This document shows, piece after piece, positions 13,252-24,059 of a DNA stretch of 64,000 nt. The notes under the pieces were generated by a model. That model made no database searches. It was not told where the DNA came from and saw only the letters and a list, made by a program, of their open reading frames with translations. This DNA comes from Cryptomeria japonica (taxonomy: Eukaryota > Streptophyta > Pinopsida > Cupressales > Cupressaceae): positions 548,606,488 through 548,670,487 of the forward strand of contig NC_081412.1 in assembly GCF_030272615.1 (NCBI RefSeq). Reading direction: 5' to 3'. The position numbers and the translations under genes were made by a program. The first letter of the stretch is position 1; each line of letters starts with the position of its first letter.

Positions 13252-13560
13252 TGTTAGTGTGAATAAGGTTATAACTTATCTTGTTATTAGTGGAATCCTA
13301 TTCACATGTTTACTTAGGTCCTAGATTTCATTTAAAGTTAGGTTGCATAATCCTAAGTTGGTTGGTCTTATGTCCTAGGTGGAATTCTAGATGTTTTTTT
13401 ATACTGAGGCGACGCCTCATTATTTACTCTTAGACTCTAGGCATTTAATATTCACATCATGCATTTGATGTTTGTATCTAGGATAGTTTTCTACATCATC
13501 ACCTTTCCTATATAATCGAGGCTAATGTACATTTGTATTCATATTTAGGGTATGTGCAGG
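13252..13560 (+). repeat. LTR-like sequence, plus strand (family A relative)
   Basis: It begins TGTTAGTGTGAATAAGG, one change from the 9484 minus-strand LTR start. A TATA-like 'cctatataatcgaggc' sits about 260 bp downstream, the same spacing as in the other copy. The two face opposite directions, so they are not the two LTRs of one element. The right boundary is approximate. Confidence 0.35.
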
Positions 13561-13705
13561 ATCATGAGGGGCCAAAAAGTGGCAATATGAAAAAAATGCC
13601 TTCTCCATTTGCCCCAAAACATGAAAAATCCATGTTGATTTTTTGCTTGGCTTGGATGTTAGTGCATGTAGCCATGGCAAAAAAAAAGCATAATGAATAT
13701 CCAAA

Positions 13706-13850
13706 AATATTGGATATCCAATATTATTAGACTTATATAATATATAATATATAATATATTATTCATATTAATAATATGTATTATTAATACACAATGAAAA
13801 ACATGAAAAAGGTGTTAGATATCTGATACCTACGGGTATTTTAAATACCC
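13706..13850. repeat. cluster of palindromes at the left edge of a candidate DNA transposon
   Basis: This holds a perfect 20-bp palindrome (13706-13725, centre GGATATCC), a (TATAA)-rich spacer, an imperfect palindrome beginning GGTGTTAGATAT (13811-13830), and an 8-bp-arm inverted repeat with GGGTATTT arms (13834-13850). A similar GGTATTAGATAT palindrome recurs in inverted form at 20847-20883. Confidence 0.6.
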
Positions 13851-14144
13851 AAACCGTGGCCGCTCGTGGGTCATTTTTACCCACAAGTTTGGTGTTTTAG
13901 AGCGACCCGATATCCAATTGGAGGTGATATCCTATTCCTCAAGCAAATTTTCATCAAATCCAAGCATCAGGTATGAATTTGTTTTGATTTCCTTGTCTTT
14001 TTTATCATTCATTTGCATTTTTTGATTTGTTTTTCGATTTTTTAGTTATAAATTAAGTTTTTAAAATAAAAATAAAAATTCAAATACACTATGTTGTTTG
14101 AAATCTGTTAATTAAATCTAAATTTTTAACTTCAATCAAGTAAA

Positions 14145-16064
14145 ATGGCTGATAACAATGAGAATCCACAACCACCACAACCGCCACAACCACCAAACCC
14201 CCCCTCAATTCATGAGTTAATTGAACAAAATTTAGACCAATTGAGGGGCATTGTTGATGTCTATAATGCAATCCCTCATCCAACCCCCATGTTAGATGCA
14301 CTAAAGGCAATAATCTCCAATGTAGAAATCATCACCACTAAGCACAATACCGTTCTTTTGTGGTGAGTGGTCATGAGGGAACAATATGCAAATGGCTTGT
14401 CCTTTGATGAGGTGAAGAACCTTGAGATATCTAAAGCTGAAATTGCCACCCTATTTGTTAATCCTTGCATCGAACAACCTATAGATGTGAAAAACCAAAA
14501 ATTTCCATCAAATGTTGTCAAAATGATGATATACGAGATAACATTTGAGATCGTTGGTGGATGGTTTCTCATAGGTCCAACCCAACAACAATCTCGATGT
14601 GCTATTTACTTCATCAAGAAATTATATGCTGGGTTTGTTTTAGGCAAGGATGTGAACTAATTTGATATTAGGCATTTCCAAGGCATGGGGGGAGGTATGT
14701 CCTAGGATGGACTTGGGGCAGTTCGAGTAGTACATGGCCCATATGTTCCCCCTCGCATTGCTTGCTCACCTCTAGTACAACCTCTAAATATTATTGTTGA
14801 GGTAGCATCACAAACTTTATCATCTATTCACTCTTTGAGTGGCTCTTTGGTTTCTCAGGTTGCAACACTAGCTCAGCCACATAAGGGTGATGCTAGCGGT
14901 GGATTAGGTGGCACTGACACATCCTCCTCAAGTCCACATATTTGTGTGCCACATACTTGCACTATGTGCTATCACATGTGCTTAGGTCCTCTTGGACAAC
15001 CTGTTGATCATCCCATTGACACATTTGATTACGAGGTGCGTGATATGGATGGTGCACCAAATGAAATGATGGGGATTGGATCACACCTTGGGGAGTCCTC
15101 GCATGCTAGAGATAAGGAGGTACCTTCATTGTACACTAACAATGTAGTGGTAAGACTTATAATTTCACAGTGCATTTTGTTTTAAATGAATATTTATAAG
15201 AGATAGTATTAAGTACTAATGTCTATATACATGGTCTATTTAACAGTTGATGTTTAAGGAGGGCATGACATAGATCCAGGGTGCCACCGTCTCAACCATT
15301 TCATTTGGCCTTGACAACTACATGGTATATATGTTTTCACCTAGTTGTTCACATTTTTTATTGTATACATGCTTGCCATTTAAATTGTCATTAATTAAAT
15401 TATATATATTAACTTACATGTTTATCTTATTTTACTCTTGTAGGACACACCTAGTGTGAGTGCAGTACTGCACAATCCAGACTCTGGAAGAACAATGTGA
15501 GACAAGGGAAAGGTAATTGAACACAAATTTGTTTGCTTTAAGAGTTTAAAGAACTTATAATGATTATATGTGTCTACATAGAATGATAGTTTCACATACT
15601 TATAATTTTTATGTATAGGGAATTGTTGGTTTCACATCCTTATTGATTGCTTGCACAAAACTTGAAGAAGCAGAAGTAGAGATGCCTCAGGTATTTGTTT
15701 ATTTTATTTTGTGTTTAGTAAATATGTTCCTATCACCGACAATTATGTGCTAACTTGTATCAATGTTATGTTGTGAACATATATAGGTTGTCAATGAAAA
15801 TATCGATAATATTCCTTCTCTACCACAGGCATATTCTAGGACTCTCGACCGTCCTAAGAGAAGACATGGACTTGAGGTAATCAAGAATTCAATTTTAGAT
15901 TTCAATTATAGTTCAAGTATATTGATTTTGATGGTAACTTTTCGAATGTAAATTATATAATATAACTAATCTCAATTGTGGTTTGAATTTTTCTTGTGCA
16001 AGATCCTTCAGAGCCAAAGAGTGCTTTGAAGAGGAACGATTTTGATGATCCATCAATAATTTAG
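14145..16064 (+). pseudogene. decayed six-exon gene of unknown (probably transposon-borne) family
   Basis: Exons are 14145-15149, 15247-15324, 15444-15512, 15619-15690, 15787-15876 and a last one from 16003 or 16012. The first five are joined by GT-AG introns all in phase 0 (335, 26, 23, 24 and 30 codons), so the structure is real. The product begins MADNNENPQ followed by a Pro/Gln-rich repeat, then a mixed helical region and a Ser/Gly-rich, Cys/His-containing section. The frame is broken by stops at 14364, 14658, 14703, 15271 and 15498, each explicable as CGA, CAA or CAG mutated by one C-to-T change. The last exon's frame is uncertain (stop at 16029 or 16064). No known domain is recognised. 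The surroundings suggest an accessory gene of a DNA transposon, but this is inference. Confidence 0.6.
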
Positions 16065-16539
16065 GATGTGATAGAGATATTTTGGGATACATACATATCT
16101 ATTTGGCATGTATATTTTGTATATGGACATTCACTTATATATATGGACATACATTTTGTTTGAGTTGGCATTTATGCCATTTTTGTATATGGACATACAC
16201 TTGTAATTATTTGACATTTTGATAAATAGAAGTTGAGATTCAATATAATTTGTTCCTGATGTGCATGTCCTCATTCTTTGAAACATTAATATTGAATTTA
16301 ATAATGAACGATGGTTAAATAATGAACAATAGCATGTTATCTATATAATCTTGACATTCGATATAATTTGTTCCATCTAAATCTTAAGTGTTAAATTTGG
16401 TTGCCTTGGGAAACTTCACCAAATTTAATGACCATATTTGTATTGTTATTAATCATAACATGGATGCCTAGTAATGAAGAATGATAAGTAAACAAAATTG
16501 GATTTCAATGCCAATAGATTTCCACAATCCATTAGTCTA

Positions 16540-16735
16540 AATCTGTTTATGCTTCTATATTCAATTGTGTGAGTTTTTTCACATCAACATTTTGGATCAC
16601 ACTTTGTGATCCATCATCGGGATGATAGAAGAGAGCACAAGGAGAAAAATGATGATGGATCACAGTGTGATCCAAAATTTCAATGCCAAAAAACTCACAT
16701 AATCAAATCCAGAAGCATACACATTTTTAAAATTG
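16540..16735. repeat. long inverted repeat (MITE-like or snap-back)
   Basis: Two imperfect arms of about 80 bp (16540-16618 and 16651-16735) flank a loop of about 32 bp. The inner arms pair almost perfectly around the string 'ttttggatcaca'. Farther out, the arms share 'aaaaaactcaca' and 'agaagcata' blocks. No coding content or clear target duplication was seen. Confidence 0.7.
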
Positions 16736-16864
16736 GATTTGATTTCATGTTCTACCTCCTATGCATTTTGACATATTTGAGCCAAAAAATTTAATTATTC
16801 ATGTGGATGTAATAAGTATGGTTAATTACGCTTAGTAATGATAGAGGACAAGTGATTACAAAAT

Positions 16865-17975
16865 TTCAAAAGTCATCATGGGCATGAACCAGTAGTGCCA
16901 ACATGTCCGGTTAGGCGATTTTACCCTAGGCATGTTCTTGTTTTGCCTCCCAACTTGGTCAAACACTCAGTGCCATACCCTAGCAGTGTTGTCCCTTGAG
17001 CAACCTAAGTGCAAAATATTATCAAACTTTGACAAGCTATTTATAGGAATTCATGGCACTTGCGAATGATTCATTTGAACTTATAAGGTCATGTGAGGCC
17101 CATCTACAATAGCCTCTCTCAGATTTTCAAGATTGGGAGTGGTTTTCCTAGGGCAACAATTTTTCTATTGATGCAAAAATTGTTAGAGACTTTCAATGAA
17201 AAGTTGCAATAGAGACAATTTATCGTTATGTTCATCATGGGTGCAAACCGTCGGTCCCAACATGTCTAGTTAGGTGGTTTTACCTTAGGAATTCTTCTAT
17301 TTTGTTTCCCAACCCGATTGAATGCTTAGTACCATACCCTAGTAGCACCGTCCCTTGAGCGTCTTAAGTGCGAAAAATTGTCAAAATTTGATAGGCTGTT
17401 TCTCAAAATCCATGGCACTTAAGAATGATCCATCTAAACCTACAGGGTCATGTGAGGCCTCTCTACAATAGCCTATCTCATATTTTCAAGATTCATAGTG
17501 GTTTTCCTAGGGCAGTGATTTTTTTGTTGACACAAAATCCGTCATAGGCATTCAATGAAAAGTTGCAACAGAGCCAATTTCTCATTCTATTTGTCATGGT
17601 TATGAATCGGCAGTGCCGACATGTCCAGTTAGGCGGTTTCCCTAGGCATGCTCCTATTTTGCCTCCCAACTCAATTGAACGCTTAGTGCCATACCCTAGC
17701 AGCTCCGTCCCTTGAGTGCCCTAAGTGCGAAAAATTGTCAAACTTTGGCAGGTTGTTTCTTGGAATCCATGGTACTTGCGAATGACCCGTTTGAACCTAG
17801 AGGGTCACGTGAGGCCCCTTTACAATGACCTATCTCAGATTTTCAAGATTCAAAGCAATTTTCCTAAGGAAGCAATTTTTTCGTTGAGACAAAAATTGTT
17901 AGAGGCATTCAATGAAAAGTCACAACAAAGCCAAATTATCATTCTGTTTGTCCTGGGTGCGAATTGTCAGTGCCA
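16865..17975. repeat. tandem satellite, about 360-bp unit, three copies plus a partial
   Basis: Units begin near 16872, 17234, 17592 and 17950 (spacing 362, 358 and 358). Each contains recognisable blocks: 'gtgccaacatgtccggttagg', 'ttgcctcccaac', 'ccataccctagcag', 'cccttgag' and 'cagattttcaagatt'. Copies are diverged but collinear. The array stops abruptly after the first 25-30 bp of unit four. Confidence 0.88.
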
Positions 17976-18149
17976 ACAACTATATTATCTATAAATACAA
18001 TTATATTATGTCTAACATAATCATAATCATCATTACACGTAGAGGTGACCTTTGTGAACAAGCATAATCATACATATTTTTTCACAAAAAAATCATCACA
18101 AAATTTCATTTACATGTACAAAATTTGGCCTCTAAATACATTGTGTATC

Positions 18150-18370
18150 ATCAATACGAATACATCCTATATTGCTAATAGAACTACATCAATGTCATCA
18201 TGTACAAATACATTATATATCATCAATACAACTACATCAATGCCATCATGTACAAATACATCGTATATTGATCAATATAACCACATTAGTGTCATCATGT
18301 ACAAATACATCATATATCATCAATACGACCACATCAATGTCATAATGTACAAATACATCAATGCTATTAA
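18150..18370. repeat. tandem repeat, about 48-bp unit
   Basis: Four to five copies of a unit containing 'tgtacaaatacat', 'atcatcaatac' and 'acatcaatgtcatca' begin near 18201, 18249, 18299 and 18347, with a diverged copy before them. Confidence 0.85.
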
Positions 18371-18700
18371 GCAATCCTAGATACAAAACTAATACATTTG
18401 ATTATGATATCTGTGCTCCCTAATGCATAGATCCAACCATTGGTAATCTCAAAGATACCTACATTGCAATATTATACAAAATATCAATATTAAAGAAAGA
18501 ATACTAAGTAAAAGTAATTTAACAATGAAAGTAACATAAACTCCAATATGTCCATGATTTTTGTAATCCCTAATTTTCATATTAAAGTAGTTGTGTTATG
18601 TATGTCCATGATTTTCATAATCCCTACATTCCCAAGCCATGAGAAGAATAAGTTTATTAACCAAATAAATTAATGAATGTAAGCATAATGAACCTAATGA
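18371..18700. other. spacer, no gene seen
   Basis: AT-rich sequence left of the 894-bp duplication. It contains the outer parts of the short repeat 'gaaccatagggatgtt...attaacaatgcattgtac', which is repeated about 217 bp further on. No coding domain is visible. Confidence 0.3.
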
Positions 18701-19655
18701 ACCATAGGGATGTTTGTATTAACAATGCATTGTACCTTCCATTCCTTACAGTTAATTGGTATGAGCTCGATATGCTTCATGATTAACACTATTGGATCTA
18801 TGCACTGATGAATCAAGTGTCCATGATTAGCATAATCCCTACATTCACAAGCCATGCGAAGAATAAGTTTATTAACCAAACAAATTAATGAACCTAAAAA
18901 TGTAATAAACCTAGTGAACCATAGGGATGTTAGTATTAACAATGCATTGTACCTTCCATTCCTTACAATAAATTGGTATGAGCTAGATATGCTACTCAAG
19001 TATGCCAGAAGGGCCATCTCTTTGCTTAAGAGTATCCAGTATTGCTTCATGATCAACACTACTAACAATCCATAGTTCTTTTGTCTTTGGTCTTGCATGA
19101 CGCTTCAACAACTTAACATTTGTAGCTATAGCAAGGTGCAAATACATGAGAATGGTTTTGTGTGTCTCGTAGTCTTCAAATGCAAGTATGACATTCTTTC
19201 TAATCATGTATGTTTGCAACCAAGTTCCTACAATGAAAACCAAACCTATAGGATACATGGAACCTTCATCATCTATCATCGGCTATGTCAACTTCTGCTT
19301 TCCTTGTACACATAATGCCAACTAGTAGTATGATCTCTCTTTATTCCCCTACAATGCAAAAATTGCAAAAACATGTATTGGCTATAAAAGATTTGAAAGA
19401 TGATCATACTCAACTAAACTTTCCATGTCACCATTTGACATGGATATTGTTTTAAATAAAGGAGTTAGATATTGTGGAACCCATGTATCTACCCACTCAC
19501 TTGACTCACATTGATCCTAGTCACACTAAATACAACTCTGACAAAAACAAGTCAACTCTCGTATCCAAATGGTCCATGTACTTGCATCTGAGTTGTGAAA
19601 TGAATGCATCTTTGAAGAATATTTGACTATCTGACAATCCAATATGTCTCCTTTA
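18694..19655 (-). pseudogene. unknown Cys-rich transposon-associated protein fragment, duplicate copy 1
   Basis: This is the left copy of the tandem duplication. The best frame (18992-19279, minus) reads MIDDEGSMYPIGLVFIVGTW and continues through a region beginning KTKELWIVSSVDHEAIL. Further upstream (about 19500-19650, minus) is the counterpart of the Cys-rich stretch of copy 2. The family is unrecognised. Several stops interrupt the longer frame, so it is not functional as read. An additional inner copy of the 18700 block lies at 18917, about 217 bp away. Confidence 0.5.
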
Positions 19656-20546
19656 TGAGCTAGATATGCTTCATGATTAGCACTATTGAATCTATGCACT
19701 GTTGAATCAAGTGTCCATGATTATCATAATCCCTGCATTCACAAGCCATGAAAAGAATAAGTTTATTAACCAAACAAATTAATGAAACCAAAAATGTAAT
19801 AAACCTAATGAACCATAGGGATGTTAGTATTAACAATGCATTGTACCTTCCATTCCTTATAATAAATTGGTATGAGCTAGATATGCTACTCAAGTATGCT
19901 TGAAGGGTCATCTCTTTGCTTAAGAGTATCCAGTATTGCTTCATGATCAACACTACTAACAATCCATAGTTCTTTTGTCTTTGGTCTTGCATGATGCTTT
20001 AACAACTTAACATTTGTAGCTATAGCAAGGTGCAAATACATGAGAATGGTTTTGTGTGTCTCATAGTCTTCAAATGCAAGTATGCCATTCTTTCTAATCA
20101 TGTATGTTTGCAACCAAGTTCCTACAATGACAACCAAACCTGTAGGATACATGGACCCATCATCATCTATCATCGGTTGTGTCAGTTTCTGCTTTCCTTA
20201 TACACATAGTGCCAACTAGTAGTATGATCTCTCTTCATTCCCCTGCAGTGCAAAAATTGCAAAAACATGTATTGGCTGTATAATATTTGAAAGACGGTCA
20301 TACTCAGCTGAATTTTCCATGTCACCATTTGGCATGGATATTTTTTGAGATAAACGAGTTATATATTGTGGAACCCATGTATCCACCCACTCACTTGACT
20401 TGCATTGATCCTAGTCACACTCAATACAACTCTGACAAAAACAAGTCAACTCTCGTGTCCAAATGGTCCATGTAGTTGCATCTAAGTTACAAAATGAATG
20501 CATCTTTGAAGAATCTTTGATTGTATGATAATCCAATATGTCTCCT
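18762..20546. repeat. 894-bp direct tandem duplication (two units)
   Basis: Unit 1 (18762-19655) and unit 2 (19656-20546) align throughout by eye, from 'gagct(c/a)gatatgcttcatgatta' to 'ccaatatgtctcct', with scattered substitutions. Both carry the same minus-strand reading frames. Confidence 0.9.
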
Positions 20547-20640
20547 ATTGTTCCCTCCTCAACCAACCAAAACAATCTGCAGACTACTAAATCAAGTGTC
20601 CCGTCCTATGAAATTTTGAATTACACCAATCAACAATAGA
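19656..20640 (-). pseudogene. unknown Cys-rich transposon-associated protein fragment, duplicate copy 2
   Basis: On the minus strand one frame runs from about 20640 to 19886. It contains EEGTIGDILDYHTIKDSSK, a Cys cluster ELTCFCQSCIEC, EWVDTW, then a stretch starting MIDDDGSMYPTG and ending at a TAG. Three internal stops (two TAG, one TAA) fit CAG or CAA decay. A Cys-rich block followed by a Trp-containing stretch resembles Cys-rich accessory domains of some DNA transposon proteins, but I cannot name a family. The copy is closely similar to copy 1 at an offset of about 894 bp. Confidence 0.5.
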
Positions 20641-20846
20641 ACACACATCATAGAATTTTGTCTCTGTCCATCTCAAAAACCATTTTTGTTGCCTGCAAGA
20701 AGAATGCAAGCACTATTGGAATGACCAAAATAACCCACTATCTTGTTTTGTGGTCTAGGTATCAAATATCAGATAACATCACATATCCAATATCCTTCCA
20801 TTTTTTCATATGGGTGCCAACAATTTGGTTGGAGCCCTTTTTCAAA

Positions 20847-20883
20847 GGTATTAGATATTAGATAATATATGATATCTAATACC
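20847..20883. repeat. palindrome at the right edge of the candidate DNA transposon
   Basis: Arms GGTATTAGATAT (20847-20858) and ATATCTAATACC (20872-20883) flank 13 bp. The same arm, with one change, is at 13811 in the opposite sense relative to the enclosed 7 kb. Confidence 0.6.
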
Positions 20884-21583
20884 TTGTTTAGGATAGGGAG
20901 AGAGATAGGGGAGAGGGAGAGAAGGGGAAAGAGAGAGGGATAGATAATGAGAGAAGGGGAAAGGGCTCAAGGGGGTGGGCAAGGGAGAGAAGGGGGGAGA
21001 GAGAGTAATAAGGGGGAGGGGGAGAGGGAAGGAGATGGAAGTATCAAAAAAGAGAGAGGGAGAGAAGGGGAAAGGGAGAGGGTTTTGGCAAGGCCCTTTC
21101 CCTTTACCCTTTTATCCCTTTCTCTCCCCTCTCTCTTGAGACCTCTCTCTCTCTCTCCCACCCCCTTAAGCCCTTGAACCATTTACCCTTCTCTCCCTAT
21201 CTCTACATCTCCCTTTCCCATTCTCTCTCTCTCTCTCTCTCACCCCTTAGAGCCCTTCCCCCCTCTCTCTCTCTCTGCCCCCACTTGTCCCTTGCCTAAC
21301 CCCTCTCCCTATCCTCCCATCTCCCCCTCCCCTAATTAATCTCTCTAGATCCCTTCCCCTCATCTCCCTATATCTCTCTCCCCCTTTCCCCTTGTCTCTG
21401 TCTCTCTCCCTCTGTCTCCCTCTCTCTTCCTTGACCACCCCCTTGATCCATTTACCCTTATCTCTCTCTTACTCTCCCTCTCTCTCTCTCTCCCTTGCCC
21501 ACCCCATTGAGCACTTTCCCCTTCTCTCCCATCCCTTGCCCAACCCTTCTCCATTTCCTTCCATCTCCCCCTCCCCCTCCCCC

Positions 21584-21664
<81 letters not shown>

Positions 21665-21936
21665 CCTTGCCCACCCCCTTGAGCCCTTTCCCCTTCTCTC
21701 CCTCTCCCTTTCCTCTTCTCTCTCTCTCTATCTCTCATTCTCCTTCTCTCTCTCTCTCTCTCTATCCCTACCCCCCTTAAGCCCTTTCCCCTTCTCTCCC
21801 TATCTCCCCTTCTACCTTCACTTTCTCTCCCTCTCCCTCTACCTTTCCCACCCTATTGAGCCCTTTTCCCTTCTCCCCTTCTCCCCCTCTCTCTTTTTTG
21901 ATGCTTTTATCTCCTCCCCTTCTCCCTCCCCCTAAT

Positions 21937-22015
<79 letters not shown>

Positions 22016-22560
22016 TGCCCACCCCCTTGAGCCCTTTCCCCTTCTCTCCCTCTCTCCCTCTCCCTTTCATCTTCTCTCTCTCTCTCACTCTCCCTTTCCC
22101 ACCCTCTTAATAAATTTCCCCTTCTCTCCCTACCTCCCCTATCCCTTCACCAACTCTCCCTCTCCCTCTCCATTTCCCCTTCTCCCCCTCTCTTTTTTAT
22201 ACTTTAATCTCCTCCCCTTCCCCCTCCCCCTATTTACTCTCTCTCTCTCTCTCTCTATCTAGATCCTTTCTCCTATCTCTCTCTATCCCTTTCCCAATCC
22301 CTCTCCATTTCCTCCCATCTCCCCCCAATAATTAATCTCTCTCTAGATCTCTTTCCCCTTCTTTCCTATCTCTCCCTCTCCCTTTTCCCTTCTCCATCTC
22401 TATCTCTATCTCTGTCTCTCTCCCCCCCCTATCCCTTGCCCAATCCCTCTCCCTTTCCTCCCATCTTCCCTCTAATTAATCTCTCTCTATATCCTTCCCC
22501 CTTCTCTCCCTATCTATCACTTCCCTTTCCCCTTTTATCCCTATCTAGACCACTTTCCCC
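20884..22560. repeat. polypurine/polypyrimidine low-complexity tract with strand switch
   Basis: About 200 bp of GA-rich purine tract (20884-21090) switches at about 21090-21100 to about 1.45 kb of CT-rich pyrimidine tract, making a large imperfect inverted repeat. Long pure (CT)n runs lie at 21583-21664 and 21943-22012. A higher-order block of about 40 bp containing 'cccacccccttgagccc' and 'tttccccttctctccct' recurs about eight times (for example 21493, 21663, 21768, 22013). Open frames here are composition artefacts. Confidence 0.93.
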
Positions 22561-22639
22561 TTATTCCTTAAGTTTTAATCTTGGCTCAAACTAGGTGGGG
22601 CTACAAACAGGAAGCCACCTCCCCAAATTACAAAGTACC

Positions 22640-23985
22640 AAAGATCCAAAACCCATCAATAGGTCAAAAATACTAGATCATCCACTAACTCCACTAGAAA
22701 CAAGTGAACAAATTGATTGAAAAAGTGAGACATCCTTCATTTCTCTCCTATTATTCTTCCCAAACACCTCTATCCACCCCTCTTCCTCCTTAATAACACC
22801 CTAAGGAACTCTGATAGATTTACTGGAAAAGGCCATAATACTCTGGCTTTCACCAAGTGAAACATCATGACTACCTCCCTTAGTAGAAACACCATCAGGT
22901 TCATTGTTTATAACTACATGTATCAACTCTCCTGGTTCCTTATCCACCCTACCCAACTTTTTCTTCTCAGGTTTATCAATAACCATCATGGTTGTAGCCT
23001 GGCTTGGTTTAACCTTAGCTCTATTGCCATCGTCCTTCCCAAAATCCCCTTCTTGAATGATACCATCTTCCTTCTCCATAGAATAGTGATGGGGAGAGGC
23101 CTCCCTCCACCACAAAACCACATCATTTGGTTTCTACTTGGCACAATTAGCTGCCAAGTGACCAGTTTGAAAGCATCTTCTACATCTAAAAGGGATATTC
23201 TCATAATCTACTGACTGCACCCAAACCCTGTTTTCCAACTTCAAAGATATCTCAGCAAAAGGAGCAGTTGAGAAATCCATCTCAACTAAAATGCATGCAT
23301 ACGTGGTATGTAAGTAATCCAAAGAGCCCTCATCCACCTCCAAAAACTTACCTACAATGTTACCAATAGCTTTGAAACAAGCTTCAAACCAAAACTGTAG
23401 AGGCAAATTAGGTAACCTTACCCAAACTGGAATTTTATCAAAGGCCTTTGTTGTAGGGTTAAAGGCAAGATACTAGGGTTTTAATAACAACATATGCTTC
23501 TCATCCCACCACCATAACTATTCACACATAATTTTCTTCCTATCTAGCTTATTGTCAAAAACCACCACAAAAAAGCCCTAAGCACTCGGGTAAATCTGCA
23601 CATCACCTTTCAAAATGAGCTTCCAACAATCTATAATCCATTTGTGTAGTTCGACTAGACTTGGCCAAACACCATGAAAATGCCCAATCAACTCCATCTC
23701 TGCAAAATAAAGTTCATTCTTCTTCACTTCTTCAAAGATATCGACATCAAAACCCACCAATGGCCTGTTAGGGTCTGGACCAGTCTAAAAAATAAGCAAC
23801 ACAGAAAACCCTCTGTCACCGCTTCCTAAAATATCGAGCCCCTCGCATGCCCTATTAACCGGAGTTGAGAGACTTCCTTTTCACAGAAATTTTTTACCAC
23901 CAAGCAAATCCTCCTTAAACAGAGAGGCAAACTTTGCATTCCCACCACGCGATCCATTCCTAACAGCAAGGGAGGCACCGTCCAT
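22640..23985 (-). pseudogene. LINE ORF1 (DUF4283 domain plus CCHC zinc knuckle), decayed
   Basis: A single minus-strand frame starts at the ATG at 23985 and contains a DUF4283-like region (WPSLVELHKWIIDCW, then FFVVVFDNKLDR, then VWVRLPNLPLQFW). It ends in a zinc knuckle CRRCFQTGHLAANC (CX2CX4HX4C, about 23140-23180), followed by a charged tail with GEL and KKK stretches to about 22640. This order is typical of ORF1 of plant L1-type LINEs, whose product binds RNA for retrotransposition. Stops at 23578 and in the next 150 bp, plus one after the knuckle (23134), are TAG or TGA compatible with C-to-T decay. No ORF2 endonuclease or RT follows on the left, where the CT-rich tract begins, so the element is truncated. 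Confidence 0.75.
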
Positions 23986-24059
23986 ACCATTGGAAAAACA
24001 CCCCGATGTGTATGGTGAAAAGTGAATAACAATATTGAAAGACGAAAATAGATTCAACC

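Noticed and set aside
20947..22110. Several long open frames of Ser/Leu/Pro or Arg/Glu/Gly repeats
   Set aside because: They are products of the CT/GA low-complexity tract; both strands are open and no non-repetitive domain exists.
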